A stretch of 10,086 bases of DNA from CAVSJJ01 sp964414665 (GTDB taxonomy: Bacteria; Actinomycetota; Actinomycetes; Actinomycetales; Dermatophilaceae). Both the position numbers and the translations under genes were made by a program. Below, one piece after another: positions 1 through 6,738 of this stretch. The stretch spans positions 1 to 10,086 of the forward strand of contig CAYPYK010000109.1 of the NCBI GenBank assembly GCA_964414665.1. Direction: 5' to 3'. The first letter of the stretch is position 1, and each line of letters opens with the position of its first letter. The notes under the pieces are model-generated. The model saw only the letters and a list, made by a program, of their open reading frames with translations. It made no database searches and was not told the origin of the DNA.

Positions 1-273
1 GGCGAGGGCAGCGAGGCGGACATCGTCGGGGACACCTCGGCCGTGGAGGTGAGCGCCGACGACTGGGCCGCGGCATTCGCCTCCCTCGACTCCGCCGGTG
101 CTCCGGTGACTCTGTCCGGGCGCTCGGTCCGGGTCGCCGACGGGGACCTCCGCCACCTGAGCGAGGTCCTGCGCGCGGCCGGCGTCAGCGCGGACCTGCG
201 CTCGGTGCCCGCCACCATCGAGGAGCGGATGGCGGTCCTGGCGACCGCTGCCGCCCGGCTGCCACCGACCTAG
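1..273 (+). CDS. C-terminal fragment, probable ABC-transporter ATP-binding protein (5' end outside window)
   Basis: The reading frame is open from the first base and ends with TAG at 271-273, so this is the last 90 residues of a longer protein and not a small gene starting at the in-frame GTG at 43. No Walker or signature motif is visible because the nucleotide-binding core would lie upstream. The piece has a compact alpha/beta character: an ADDWAAAF helix, a TLSGRSVRV strand pair, a helix ending in LRAAGV, then VPATIEERMAVLATAA. That order resembles the C-terminal extension found after the ATPase domain in ABC-2 type drug or lipid exporters, where a PATIEE/PATLEE element closes the protein. 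The family call rests on that resemblance only. The gene converges on the MBL hydrolase with a 4-base overlap of the two ends. It has no evident link to the amine-utilisation genes. Confidence 0.5.
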   Translation, partial: GEGSEADIVGDTSAVEVSADDWAAAFASLDSAGAPVTLSGRSVRVADGDLRHLSEVLRAAGVSADLRSVPATIEERMAVLATAAARLPPT

Positions 274-1472
274 CGGTCGATCGCGCCACTCGGCGCGCCG
301 TGCTGCTCGGGCGGCTGAGCCGAGGACAACCCCGCCCACCAGCCGTCGGGCTCGGGTGGGGCGGTCACGTCGAGGAGCTGGCCCGGCCGGGGCACCGCGA
401 CCCGCGCCCCGGTCGCGGCAGCCTCGGCAAGCAGCCGCTCGACGGGCTCGGCCCACGGGTGCATGGCCAGGACGAACGTCCCCCAGTGCACGGGCACGAG
501 CAGCCCCCCGCACACGTCGAGGTGGGCCGCGACCCCCTCCTCCGGGGTCATGTGGATGCCCGGCCAGGCCCGGTCGTAAGCCCCGATCTGCACGAGGGTG
601 AGATCGAACGGGCCGTGCTCGGCGCCGATCGCCCCGTACCCGGGGAAGTAGCCCGAGTCGCCGGTGTAGTACACCCGGTGCCACGGCCCGGCGACGACCC
701 ACGACGCCCACAGGGTCCGGTCCCGCCCGAACCCGCGCCCCGAGAAGTGCTGCGCCGCCGCCGCGACCAGCCGCACACCCTCGGCGACCTCGTGCTCCTC
801 GTCCCAGTCGAGCTCGACGATGCGGCCCACCGGCACCCCCCAGTGCTCGAGGTGCGCCCCCACGCCGAGCGGCACGACGAACACGGTCTGCGGCCGCGTC
901 GCCGCCAGCTCACGGACGGTGACCATGTCGAGGTGGTCGTAGTGGTCGTGCGAGACGACGACCGCATCGAGCGCGGGCAGGAGGTCGAGCGCGACGGGCG
1001 CCGGGTGCAGCCGCCGCGGCCCCAGCTCCTGCGAGGGCGAGACCCGCTCGCTCCATACCGGGTCGAACAGGAGCCGCGCCCCGTCGATCTCCAGCAGTGC
1101 CGTGGCGTGGCCGTACCACGTGGTCCGGATGCCGTCCGCGGACGACCCGCTCCGGCTCGCCGCACCGTCACCCACGGCGAGGTCGAGAACGGGTTCGACC
1201 ACGGGCACGGGACCGGCTGGCTTGCGGTCGGGCAACCCGGACGCCAGCCGTTGCAGCGCATCGCGCATCGCGCCGGACGGCCCGCTCCCGATGGGCGGGA
1301 CGTTGTGGAACGCCCCGTCGCGCCAGCGCGGCGACCCGGCGACCCGGGCGGCCCTCGGCCCCTCGACCCGGCCGCCCATGGCATCGGGGATCTCGCGGGC
1401 GGACAACAGCACACGCCCGGTGCGGCCCGCGGCGCCGACGGCCCGGGACGTCAGTCTCGACAGAGCACTCAT
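270..1472 (-). CDS. MBL-fold metallo-hydrolase, NAPE-PLD-like
   Basis: This 400-residue protein has the full metal-site set of a binuclear zinc metallo-beta-lactamase hydrolase: HDHYDH at 175-180, His242 in AQHFSGRG, Asp272 in YYTGDSGY and His329 in VPVHWGTF. It also carries marks of the N-acyl-phosphatidylethanolamine phospholipase D family: WYGHATALLEIDG (119-131), DPVW..R.SPSQELGPRR (137-154), VELDWDEE (219-226), GPFDLTLVQIGAY (287-299) and HMTPEEGV (307-314). Residues 1-110 form an Arg/Ala/Gly-rich extension with no signal peptide or clear membrane segment, so a cytoplasmic site is likely. The ATG at 1472 is preferred over upstream in-frame codons, which would run into the hydrolase gene; only a weak AGGG precedes it. 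It lies 80 bases downstream of the gamma-glutamyl hydrolase on the same strand, so read-through from the operon is possible. Most bacterial members lack a proven substrate, so lipid cleavage is inferred. Confidence 0.88.
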   Translation of the reverse strand: MSALSRLTSRAVGAAGRTGRVLLSAREIPDAMGGRVEGPRAARVAGSPRWRDGAFHNVPPIGSGPSGAMRDALQRLASGLPDRKPAGPVPVVEPVLDLAVGDGAASRSGSSADGIRTTWYGHATALLEIDGARLLFDPVWSERVSPSQELGPRRLHPAPVALDLLPALDAVVVSHDHYDHLDMVTVRELAATRPQTVFVVPLGVGAHLEHWGVPVGRIVELDWDEEHEVAEGVRLVAAAAQHFSGRGFGRDRTLWASWVVAGPWHRVYYTGDSGYFPGYGAIGAEHGPFDLTLVQIGAYDRAWPGIHMTPEEGVAAHLDVCGGLLVPVHWGTFVLAMHPWAEPVERLLAEAAATGARVAVPRPGQLLDVTAPPEPDGWWAGLSSAQPPEQHGAPSGAIDR

Positions 1473-1552
1473 CGCCCTAGTCTGGCAAACGGCAGCGAGA
1501 TCCGGCTGAGCCCACTGCGGACCCCGGCCAGCGGACGGGTCGTCGGCCGACG

Positions 1553-2278
1553 TCAGCGCGCGGCGGCGACGAGGGCGGCGAACAGGCGGTTGTCCTCCCC
1601 CGCCTCCGGGTGCCACTGCACCGCGAGCCGGAACGCCGCGGCCGGGTCCTCCATCGCCTCGAGCGTCCCGTCGGCGTGCCAGGCCGCGGGGACGTAGCCG
1701 GGGTGGCTGCGCACCCCCTGGTGGTGGTAGGTCGGCACGGTGACCGTCTCGGCGCCGAGGATGGCGCTCACCCGGGTGCCGGCGACCGGGGTCACCGGAT
1801 GCGAGGTGTAGACGCCCGGGATGGGGAGGTGCTCGGCCGAGCCAACCGAGTCGGGCAGGTGCTGGTCGAGCACCCCGCCGGCCGCCACGGCCATGACCTG
1901 CATCCCACGGCAGATGCCCAGCACGGGTGTCCCGAGCTCGGCGCAGACCCGCGCCAGGGCGATCTCCCAGGCGTCGCGGTCGGGACGCGGCGCCTGGGAG
2001 GTCCGGTCCGCCGGGGCGGCATAACGGCTCGCCTCGACGTCGGCGCCCCCGGCCAGGATGAGCCCGTCGACGCGGTGCAGCACCGACCGCGCCACCTCCT
2101 CGGCCAGCGCGTCGTCGGCCTCGGACCGGGGCGGCAGCGCGAGGACCGCCCCACCAGCCCGCTCGACATGAGCGACATACGCCAGCGGCAGCACGGCGCT
2201 GGGCTGGCGTCGCCACGGGTCCCGGTCGACCCGCTCGACGTAGCAGCTGATGCCGATGAGGGGACGGTCGTCACTCAC
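1553..2278 (-). CDS. Class-I glutamine amidotransferase-like gamma-glutamyl hydrolase (peptidase C26, PuuD-like)
   Basis: A 241-residue cytosolic hydrolase of the PuuD/peptidase C26 family, which cleaves gamma-glutamyl amides. Visible elements are the N-terminal IGISCYVE strand, the oxyanion region LILAGGADV (73-81), the nucleophile elbow GICRGMQ with Cys123, the HHQGV segment (185-189) and the QWHPE motif giving His223 and Glu225, so the Cys-His-Glu triad is complete. The length matches the usual 230-260. In E. coli, PuuD hydrolyses gamma-glutamyl-GABA. Here, behind a ligase, an SDR and an ALDH, the expected substrate is the oxidised gamma-glutamyl compound, gamma-glutamylglycine if ethanolamine is the input. 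The start is GTG at 2278, 18 bases after the SDR stop; the preceding G-rich stretch is a poor ribosome-binding site, so translation probably depends on the upstream gene. It is the last gene of the tight operon. Substrate specificity is inferred. Confidence 0.9.
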   Translation of the reverse strand: MSDDRPLIGISCYVERVDRDPWRRQPSAVLPLAYVAHVERAGGAVLALPPRSEADDALAEEVARSVLHRVDGLILAGGADVEASRYAAPADRTSQAPRPDRDAWEIALARVCAELGTPVLGICRGMQVMAVAAGGVLDQHLPDSVGSAEHLPIPGVYTSHPVTPVAGTRVSAILGAETVTVPTYHHQGVRSHPGYVPAAWHADGTLEAMEDPAAAFRLAVQWHPEAGEDNRLFAALVAAAR

Positions 2279-2296
2279 CGCAGCGACCCGGTCCCG

Positions 2297-3064
2297 TCAC
2301 AGGGGGGTGACGTAGGCGCCGGAGATCCCGCCGTCCACGAGGAACGTCGAGGCCGTGATGAAGCTCGACTCGTCGGAGGCGAGGAACAGCACGGCGTTGG
2401 CCATCTCCTCGGGCTGGCCGAAACGCCCCATCGGGATGTGGACCAGCCGCCGGGCCGCCCGCTCGGCGTCCTTGGCGAACAGCTCCTGCAGCAGCGGGGT
2501 GTTGACCGGACCGGGGCACAGGGCGTTGACCCGGATCCCCTCGCGGGCGAACTGCACTCCCAGCTCACGGCTCATCGAGAGCACGCCGCCCTTGGAGGCG
2601 CTGTAGGAGATCTGCGACGTGGCGGCGCCGAGGATCGCGACGAAGCTCGCCGTGTTGATGATCGATCCCGACCTCTGCTCCAGCATGTAGGGCAGAGCGG
2701 CCTTGCAGCCGTGGTAGACGCTGGTGAGGTTGACCTCCTGGACCCGACGCCACGTGTCGAGGTCGGTGTCGAGGATCGAGCCGTCCTCGGGCGGGCTGAT
2801 CCCGGCGTTGTTGAACGCGATGTCGACGCTGCCGAACCGGGTCTTGGCCGTCGCGAACATCGCGTCCACCTGGTCCTTGTCGGTCACGTCGCAGTGGACG
2901 TGGGCGCCGCCGACCTCGCCCGCGATCTGATCGCCGAGCTCGTCGGTGACGTCGCCGATGACGACCTTCGCGCCTTCCTGCGCGAAGCGCCGAACCGTCG
3001 CCAAGCCGATGCCGGAGCAGCCGCCGGTGACGACGGCGACCTTGCCCTCGAGCCTGCCTGCCAT
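2297..3064 (-). CDS. SDR family NAD(P)-dependent oxidoreductase, probable alcohol dehydrogenase of the gamma-glutamyl pathway
   Basis: A 255-residue classical short-chain dehydrogenase, full length for the family. The nucleotide motif is TGGCSGIG (13-20). Asp38 closes the second beta strand (VVIGD), which usually means NAD rather than NADP. NNAG is at 85-88. The catalytic tetrad is complete: Asn112, Ser140, Tyr154 and Lys158 (YSASK). CPGPVNTP follows the active site, and a VDGG element lies near the C-terminus. Automated annotation often labels such proteins 3-oxoacyl-ACP reductase, but no fatty-acid genes are nearby. Between a gamma-glutamyl ligase with its ALDH and a gamma-glutamyl hydrolase, the natural job is to oxidise the free hydroxyl of a gamma-glutamyl amino alcohol to an aldehyde. 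The ATG at 3064 has GAGGAA ending 8 bases upstream. The 63-base gap to the ALDH is the widest in the operon. The substrate is inferred. Confidence 0.9.
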   Translation of the reverse strand: MAGRLEGKVAVVTGGCSGIGLATVRRFAQEGAKVVIGDVTDELGDQIAGEVGGAHVHCDVTDKDQVDAMFATAKTRFGSVDIAFNNAGISPPEDGSILDTDLDTWRRVQEVNLTSVYHGCKAALPYMLEQRSGSIINTASFVAILGAATSQISYSASKGGVLSMSRELGVQFAREGIRVNALCPGPVNTPLLQELFAKDAERAARRLVHIPMGRFGQPEEMANAVLFLASDESSFITASTFLVDGGISGAYVTPL

Positions 3065-3127
3065 GGTGTGGGTTCCTCGATCCTGTTCTGGGAGTGGGGG
3101 TTGGTGTTGCGTGTCGGCTGCTCGTGC

Positions 3128-4525
3128 TCAGCCCTCGGTGCTGATGAAGACGTTCTTGACCTCGGTGAAGGCGTCGAGCGCGTCGGGTCCCAGCTCGCGG
3201 CCGAGGCCGCTGGACTTGAACCCGCCGAACGGCGTCGAGTAGCGCACGCTGGAGTGGCTGTTGACCGACAGGTTTCCGGTCTCGACGCCGCGAGCCACCC
3301 GGATCGCCCGGCCCACGTCCCGGGTCCAGATCGAGCCGGAGAGACCGTATGCCGTGTCGTTGGCCTTGCGGATGGCGTCGGCCTCGTCGTCGAACGGCAT
3401 CACCGCGACGACCGGCCCGAAGATCTCCTGCTGCCAGACTTCGTCCTCGGTCGACCCGGGGAGGACGACGGTCGGGGCGTACCAGTAGCCCGGGCCGGTC
3501 GGGCAGGTCCCCCGGAACGCCACGTCGACCCGGCCCTCGGAGCCCTCGACGAACGAGCGCACCACCTGGCGCTGGCCGTCGCTGATGAGCGGGCCCATCT
3601 GGGTCGCCTCGTCGCTGGGGTCGCCGACCGTGACGCCCTTGACCGCAGACTCGAACCGCTCCATGAAGGCGTCGAACGCCGAGCGCTCCACCAGGATCCG
3701 GCTGCGGGCGCAGCAGTCCTGGCCGGCGTTGTCGAGGAACGACATGGGGGCCGAGGACGCTGCCGCGTCGAGGTCGGCGTCCGCGAACACGATGTTGGCG
3801 CTCTTGCCCCCGAGCTCGAGGGTGACCCGCTTGAGCTGGTCGGCGGCCTTGCGCATGATGCCCTGGCCCACCTCGGTCGACCCGGTGAAGCACACCTTGC
3901 GGACGTCAGGGTGGCTGACGAAGCGCTCCCCCACGACAGATCCCTTGCCGGGCAGCACGGTGAGGACGCCTTCGGGGATGCCTGCCTCGAGGGCGAGCTC
4001 GCCGAGCCGGATCGCGGTCAGCGGGGTCAGCTCGGCCGGCTTGACGACGACCGTGTTGCCCGCCGCGAGGGCCGGGGCGAACCCCCAGCCCGCGATCGGC
4101 ATGGGGAAGTTCCACGGCACGATGACCGACACGACGCCGAGCGGCTCCTTGAAGGTGATGTCGATGCCGCCGGCGACGGGGATCTGCCTGCCGAACAGCC
4201 GCTCGGGCGCCGCCGAGTAGTACGCGAGGACGTCGCGCACGTTCCCGGCCTCCCACCGGGCGTTCCCGATCGGGTGCCCGGAGTTCGCCACCTCGAGCTG
4301 GGCGAGCTCCTCGCCCTGCTCCCCCACCAGGTCGGAGAACCTGCGCAGCAGGCGCCCGCGGTCCGCCGGGGTCACCGCCCGCCAGGCCGGGCCGACCTCG
4401 ACCGCGCGGGCGATCGCCTCGTCGGTCTCCTCGACGCCGACGAGGTCGATGGTGCGGACCAGGTGCTCGGTCGCCGGGTTGATGACGTCGCGGGTGCGCG
4501 GCGTCGCCGCGTCTGTCGCTGTCAC
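3128..4525 (-). CDS. Aldehyde dehydrogenase family protein (NAD-dependent)
   Basis: A 465-residue member of the aldehyde dehydrogenase superfamily, soluble and close to the usual 470-500 residues. Key positions are Asn139 in PWNF, Lys162 in KPAE, the FTGS turn (213-216), the general base Glu237 in ELGGK, the nucleophile Cys271 in GQDCC and Glu368 in EIFGP. All expected catalytic residues are present. It would oxidise the gamma-glutamyl aminoaldehyde made by the neighbouring SDR to the acid, comparable to PuuC in putrescine breakdown. The GTG start at 4525 overlaps the ligase stop as GTGA (4522-4525), a classic translational-coupling arrangement. The only upstream purine-rich stretch, GAGAGG, sits about 13 bases away, which also suggests coupled initiation. 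The gamma-glutamyl aldehyde substrate is inferred from position; the enzyme class is certain. Confidence 0.93.
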   Translation of the reverse strand: MTATDAATPRTRDVINPATEHLVRTIDLVGVEETDEAIARAVEVGPAWRAVTPADRGRLLRRFSDLVGEQGEELAQLEVANSGHPIGNARWEAGNVRDVLAYYSAAPERLFGRQIPVAGGIDITFKEPLGVVSVIVPWNFPMPIAGWGFAPALAAGNTVVVKPAELTPLTAIRLGELALEAGIPEGVLTVLPGKGSVVGERFVSHPDVRKVCFTGSTEVGQGIMRKAADQLKRVTLELGGKSANIVFADADLDAAASSAPMSFLDNAGQDCCARSRILVERSAFDAFMERFESAVKGVTVGDPSDEATQMGPLISDGQRQVVRSFVEGSEGRVDVAFRGTCPTGPGYWYAPTVVLPGSTEDEVWQQEIFGPVVAVMPFDDEADAIRKANDTAYGLSGSIWTRDVGRAIRVARGVETGNLSVNSHSSVRYSTPFGGFKSSGLGRELGPDALDAFTEVKNVFISTEG

Positions 4526-5898
4526 AGCCGTTCGAAGCCTCTCACTCGTTCCCAGTCGGTCACGGCCCGGTTGAAGGCACCGAGCTCGATGTCGGCCGCG
4601 TTGACGTAGTGCTCGACGACATCGTCCCCGAAGGCCGCCCGCGCCACCGACGAGCCGGCGAACAGGTCACGGGCCTCGGCGAGGGTCGACGGGACGTGGT
4701 CGCGGTCCGCGGCATACGCGTTGCCGGTGAAGGGGGGCTCCAGCGGGATCTCGTTCTCGATGCCGTAGAACCCGCCCGCGAGCATAGCGGCGACGCCGAG
4801 GTAGGGGTTGACGTCCCCGCCCGGCACCCGGTTCTCCACCCGCATGCCCGCCCCATGGCCGACCACCCGCAGCGAGCAGGTGCGGTTGTCACGCCCCCAG
4901 GCGACCGCGGTGGGGGCGAACGACCCTGGCTGGAACCGCTTGTAGGAGTTGATGTTCGGCGCATACAGAAGGGTCAGCTCGCGCAGGGTCACCTGGAGCC
5001 CGGCGATGAAGTGGTCGAAGAGCGTGCTCTGCCCGCCCTCGCGCGCCTCGTCGGCGAAGACGACCGACCCGTCGGTCCCGCGCAGCGACAGGTGGATGTG
5101 GCAGGAGTTGCCCTCGCGCTCGTCGTACTTGGCCATGAACGTCAGGGCCTGGCCGTGGCGCGCGGCGATCTCCTTGGCCGCCGTCTTGTAGACGACGTGG
5201 TTGTCGCAGGTGCGCACCACCTCGTCGTAGAGGAACGCGATCTCGTGCTGGCCGAGGTTGCACTCCCCCTTGGCGCTCTCGACCGTCATCCCGGCGGCGA
5301 ACATCTCGTTGCGGATCTCGCGCAGCACCGGCTCGACCCGCGTCCCGCCGAGGATCGAGTAGTCGACGTTGTAGCGGTTCGCGCCGGTCAGCTCCCGGTA
5401 GCCCTGGTCCCACGCCTTCTCGTAGGAGTCCTCGAAGAGGATGAACTCCAGCTCGGTGCCGGCGAACGCGTCGTACCCAGACTCGGCGGCCCGGGCGACC
5501 TGGGTGGCGAGGATGCTCCGAGGGGACTGGCGCACAGGACCCGAGCCGTCGAGCCAGGCGAGGTCGCACTGGATGGTCGCCGAGTTGGGCTGGCCGGGCG
5601 ACCGTCGCAGCGTCGACATGTCGAGGACGAACTCGAAGTCGCCGTACCCCTTCTCCCAGGAGGAGATCGCGTAGCCGTCGACGGTGTTCATGTCCACGTC
5701 GACCGCGAGGAGGTAGTTACAGCCCTCGGTCCCGTGCGCCAGGACGTGGTCGAGGAAGTAGTGGCTGTGCAGGCGCTTGCCTTGGAGGCGCCCCTGCATG
5801 TCGGTGAACGCGACGATGACGGTGTCGATGTGACCCGCCTCGATGTCACGGCGCAGCTCCTCGACGGTGAGGTGCCTCGGGTGGTGCTGCGTGGCCAT
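4522..5898 (-). CDS. Glutamine-synthetase-like gamma-glutamyl amine ligase (GlnA4/PuuA type)
   Basis: A 458-residue glutamine-synthetase-fold enzyme expected to couple glutamate and ATP to an amine, forming a gamma-glutamyl amide. The metal and substrate framework is kept: Glu149 and Glu151 (TELEF), Glu212 (KGE), Glu219 (GQHE), His267 and His269 (CHIHLSL), Arg321, Arg339, Arg344, and Glu355/Arg357 (RVENR). By eye, the flap glutamate of true glutamine synthetases (GYEAP) is replaced by Phe327 in GSFAP, and no FDGSS element carrying the ammonium-site aspartate is present. Both changes fit PuuA, IpuC and the S. coelicolor GlnA4 gamma-glutamylethanolamide synthetase and argue against ammonia assimilation. 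The ATG at 5898 is chosen over an upstream TTG at 5916 because AAGGAG lies 6 bases before the ATG. It follows the regulator stop by 14 bases. Ethanolamine as substrate is inferred from the ethanolamine-type permease and the SDR. Confidence 0.88.
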   Translation of the reverse strand: MATQHHPRHLTVEELRRDIEAGHIDTVIVAFTDMQGRLQGKRLHSHYFLDHVLAHGTEGCNYLLAVDVDMNTVDGYAISSWEKGYGDFEFVLDMSTLRRSPGQPNSATIQCDLAWLDGSGPVRQSPRSILATQVARAAESGYDAFAGTELEFILFEDSYEKAWDQGYRELTGANRYNVDYSILGGTRVEPVLREIRNEMFAAGMTVESAKGECNLGQHEIAFLYDEVVRTCDNHVVYKTAAKEIAARHGQALTFMAKYDEREGNSCHIHLSLRGTDGSVVFADEAREGGQSTLFDHFIAGLQVTLRELTLLYAPNINSYKRFQPGSFAPTAVAWGRDNRTCSLRVVGHGAGMRVENRVPGGDVNPYLGVAAMLAGGFYGIENEIPLEPPFTGNAYAADRDHVPSTLAEARDLFAGSSVARAAFGDDVVEHYVNAADIELGAFNRAVTDWERVRGFERL

Positions 5899-5904
5899 GG
5901 TGCT

Positions 5905-5910
5905 CTCCTT
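5905..5910 (-). promoter_or_regulatory. Shine-Dalgarno AAGGAG deciding the ligase start
   Basis: AAGGAG on the - strand ends 6 bases before the ATG at 5898. It would fall inside the coding sequence if the upstream TTG (5916) were the start, so it selects the ATG. It is the strongest ribosome-binding site in the operon and lies between the regulator stop and the ligase start. Confidence 0.8.
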
Positions 5911-5912
5911 CG

Positions 5913-6638
5913 TCAACCGATCAGACCCCGCAGCAAGGCGGAGGTCGCGTCACAATGCTCCTCCATCACGGCGCGGGCCTGGTCGGGGTCTCCACGCAGG
6001 ATGGCCTCGACGACGGCACCGTGCTGGTCGTCGGAGTGGTCGATGTTGCGGCGCAGCACCGGTATGCCGCGGAGCAGGTCGCCGAGGGCGGCCTGCGCCC
6101 GGGTCACCGCCTCGATGACCATCGGCGCTCCCGACAGGGTCGCGATCGCGAGGTGCAGGCGGCTGTCGGCGATCCGCCGGAAGCCGTCCTCCTGCCGGGC
6201 GAGCGCTTCGTCGAGGCTCTGCGCCAGCCAGGCCCGCTGGTCGGCGGAAAGCTCGCGGGTGGCGGCCAGCCAGGCGGCACCCGGCTCGACGACCCGGCGG
6301 AAGTCGAGCGCGTCGGCCAGCGCCGCGCCCCGCCGGGCGGTCGAGGGGAGCGTGCCCGACTCCCGGGCGGCATACATGACGACGGTCCCTCCCCCGCGCC
6401 CCCGGCTGGTGGCGACCAGTCCGGAGTCGCGCAGGGCGGCGATCGCCTCGCGCAGGGTGTGGCGGCTGACCCCGAGCCGCTCGGCGAGCTCGCGTTCGGG
6501 AGGCAGCTGCTCGCCGCGGACGAGCACCCCCAGCCTGATCGCGGTGGCCAGCTGCTCGACCGTCGTCTCGAACGCGTGGTGCCCGCGCACCGGGCCGAGC
6601 ACCGTGTCGGAGAGATGCAGACGAGGTTCGGCGGTCAC
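5913..6638 (-). CDS. FadR/GntR-family transcriptional regulator with FCD domain
   Basis: A 241-residue GntR-family regulator of the FadR subfamily. The N-terminal winged helix-turn-helix (about 23-85) contains LPPERELAERLGVSRHTLRE and an arginine/glycine-rich wing (RGRGGGTVV). The C-terminal all-helical FCD ligand domain (about 105-238) keeps the metal ligands Asp158, His162, His206 and His228, which in this family bind Zn or Ni and help seat carboxylate effectors. The start is taken as GTG 6638: the alternative TTG at 6674 is itself the first codon of a perfect TTGACA -35 box, and conserved sequence begins shortly after the GTG (RLHLSDTVLGPVRG). It is the first gene of the catabolic operon and is divergent from the permease, so it probably represses both and itself until a pathway intermediate accumulates. 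EpuRII in the Streptomyces ethanolamine cluster is a plausible counterpart, recalled from memory. Confidence 0.9.
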   Translation of the reverse strand: MTAEPRLHLSDTVLGPVRGHHAFETTVEQLATAIRLGVLVRGEQLPPERELAERLGVSRHTLREAIAALRDSGLVATSRGRGGGTVVMYAARESGTLPSTARRGAALADALDFRRVVEPGAAWLAATRELSADQRAWLAQSLDEALARQEDGFRRIADSRLHLAIATLSGAPMVIEAVTRAQAALGDLLRGIPVLRRNIDHSDDQHGAVVEAILRGDPDQARAVMEEHCDATSALLRGLIG

Positions 6639-6644
6639 GCCGAG

Positions 6645-6674
6645 AGTCTTGGACGCCGAGCCGGGGACTGTCAA
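6645..6674 (-). promoter_or_regulatory. Probable leaderless promoter of the catabolic operon
   Basis: On the - strand a perfect -35 box TTGACA (6674-6669) is followed, after 18 bases, by AAGACT (6650-6645), a weak -10 that keeps the second A and last T. The regulator GTG begins 6 bases later, at the expected transcription start. No Shine-Dalgarno precedes that GTG. Leaderless mRNAs are common in actinobacteria, so the geometry is credible although the -10 matches only half of the consensus. Confidence 0.55.
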
Positions 6675-6694
6675 TGGTTCAAGTTCACACCATT
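6673..6694. promoter_or_regulatory. Candidate operator: inverted repeat AATGGT-N10-ACCATT
   Basis: Perfect 6-base arms AATGGT (6673-6678) and ACCATT (6689-6694) flank a 10-base centre. The site overlaps the outer two bases of the operon -35 box and ends about 14 bases before the permease -35 candidate, where a dimeric GntR regulator could control both directions. The AT-richness stands out against the surroundings. Assignment to the neighbouring FadR-type regulator is inferred from position; it does not exactly match the classical TNGTNNNACNA core. Confidence 0.45.
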
Positions 6695-6708
6695 TTTACC
6701 TGAGGCCC

Positions 6709-6738
6709 TTTACGTGGTGTTCGTCACAGGTCTAGCCT
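6709..6738 (+). promoter_or_regulatory. Candidate promoter of the permease gene
   Basis: TTTACG (6709-6714, four of six matches to TTGACA), an 18-base spacer and TAGCCT (6733-6738, a TANNNT -10). It would start transcription near 6745 and leave a leader of roughly 135 bases before the permease ATG. The rest of the region, 6739-6878, shows no gene, convincing hairpin or riboswitch to me. The spacer holds an imperfect dyad, GTG-N8-CAC (6714-6727). Confidence 0.35.

Noticed and set aside
1541..1552. Perfect 12-base palindrome CGTCGGCCGACG just after the gamma-glutamyl hydrolase stop
   Set aside because: It has no loop or T-tract for a terminator, is made of common GC words and has no second copy that I noticed. 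It could still be an mRNA 3' structure or a site, but nothing supports a function.
2297..3064. SDR as FabG (3-oxoacyl-ACP reductase of fatty-acid synthesis)
   Set aside because: Family motifs do not discriminate, and the operon context has no acyl-carrier or fatty-acid genes; Asp38 also favours NAD, in keeping with oxidation rather than NADPH-driven reduction.
1610..4609. A very long open frame on the + strand (999 codons), with similar ones at 300-1697 and 4609-6735
   Set aside because: They run antisense to clearly recognisable enzymes and their translations are Arg/Gly/Pro/Val/Asp-rich with no family motifs. In DNA this G+C-rich, third-position bias of the real genes keeps opposite frames open.
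5896..5916. TTG at 5916 as the start of the GS-like ligase
   Set aside because: It overlaps the regulator stop, and the strong AAGGAG would then be inside the coding sequence; the ATG at 5898 has ideal spacing from it.
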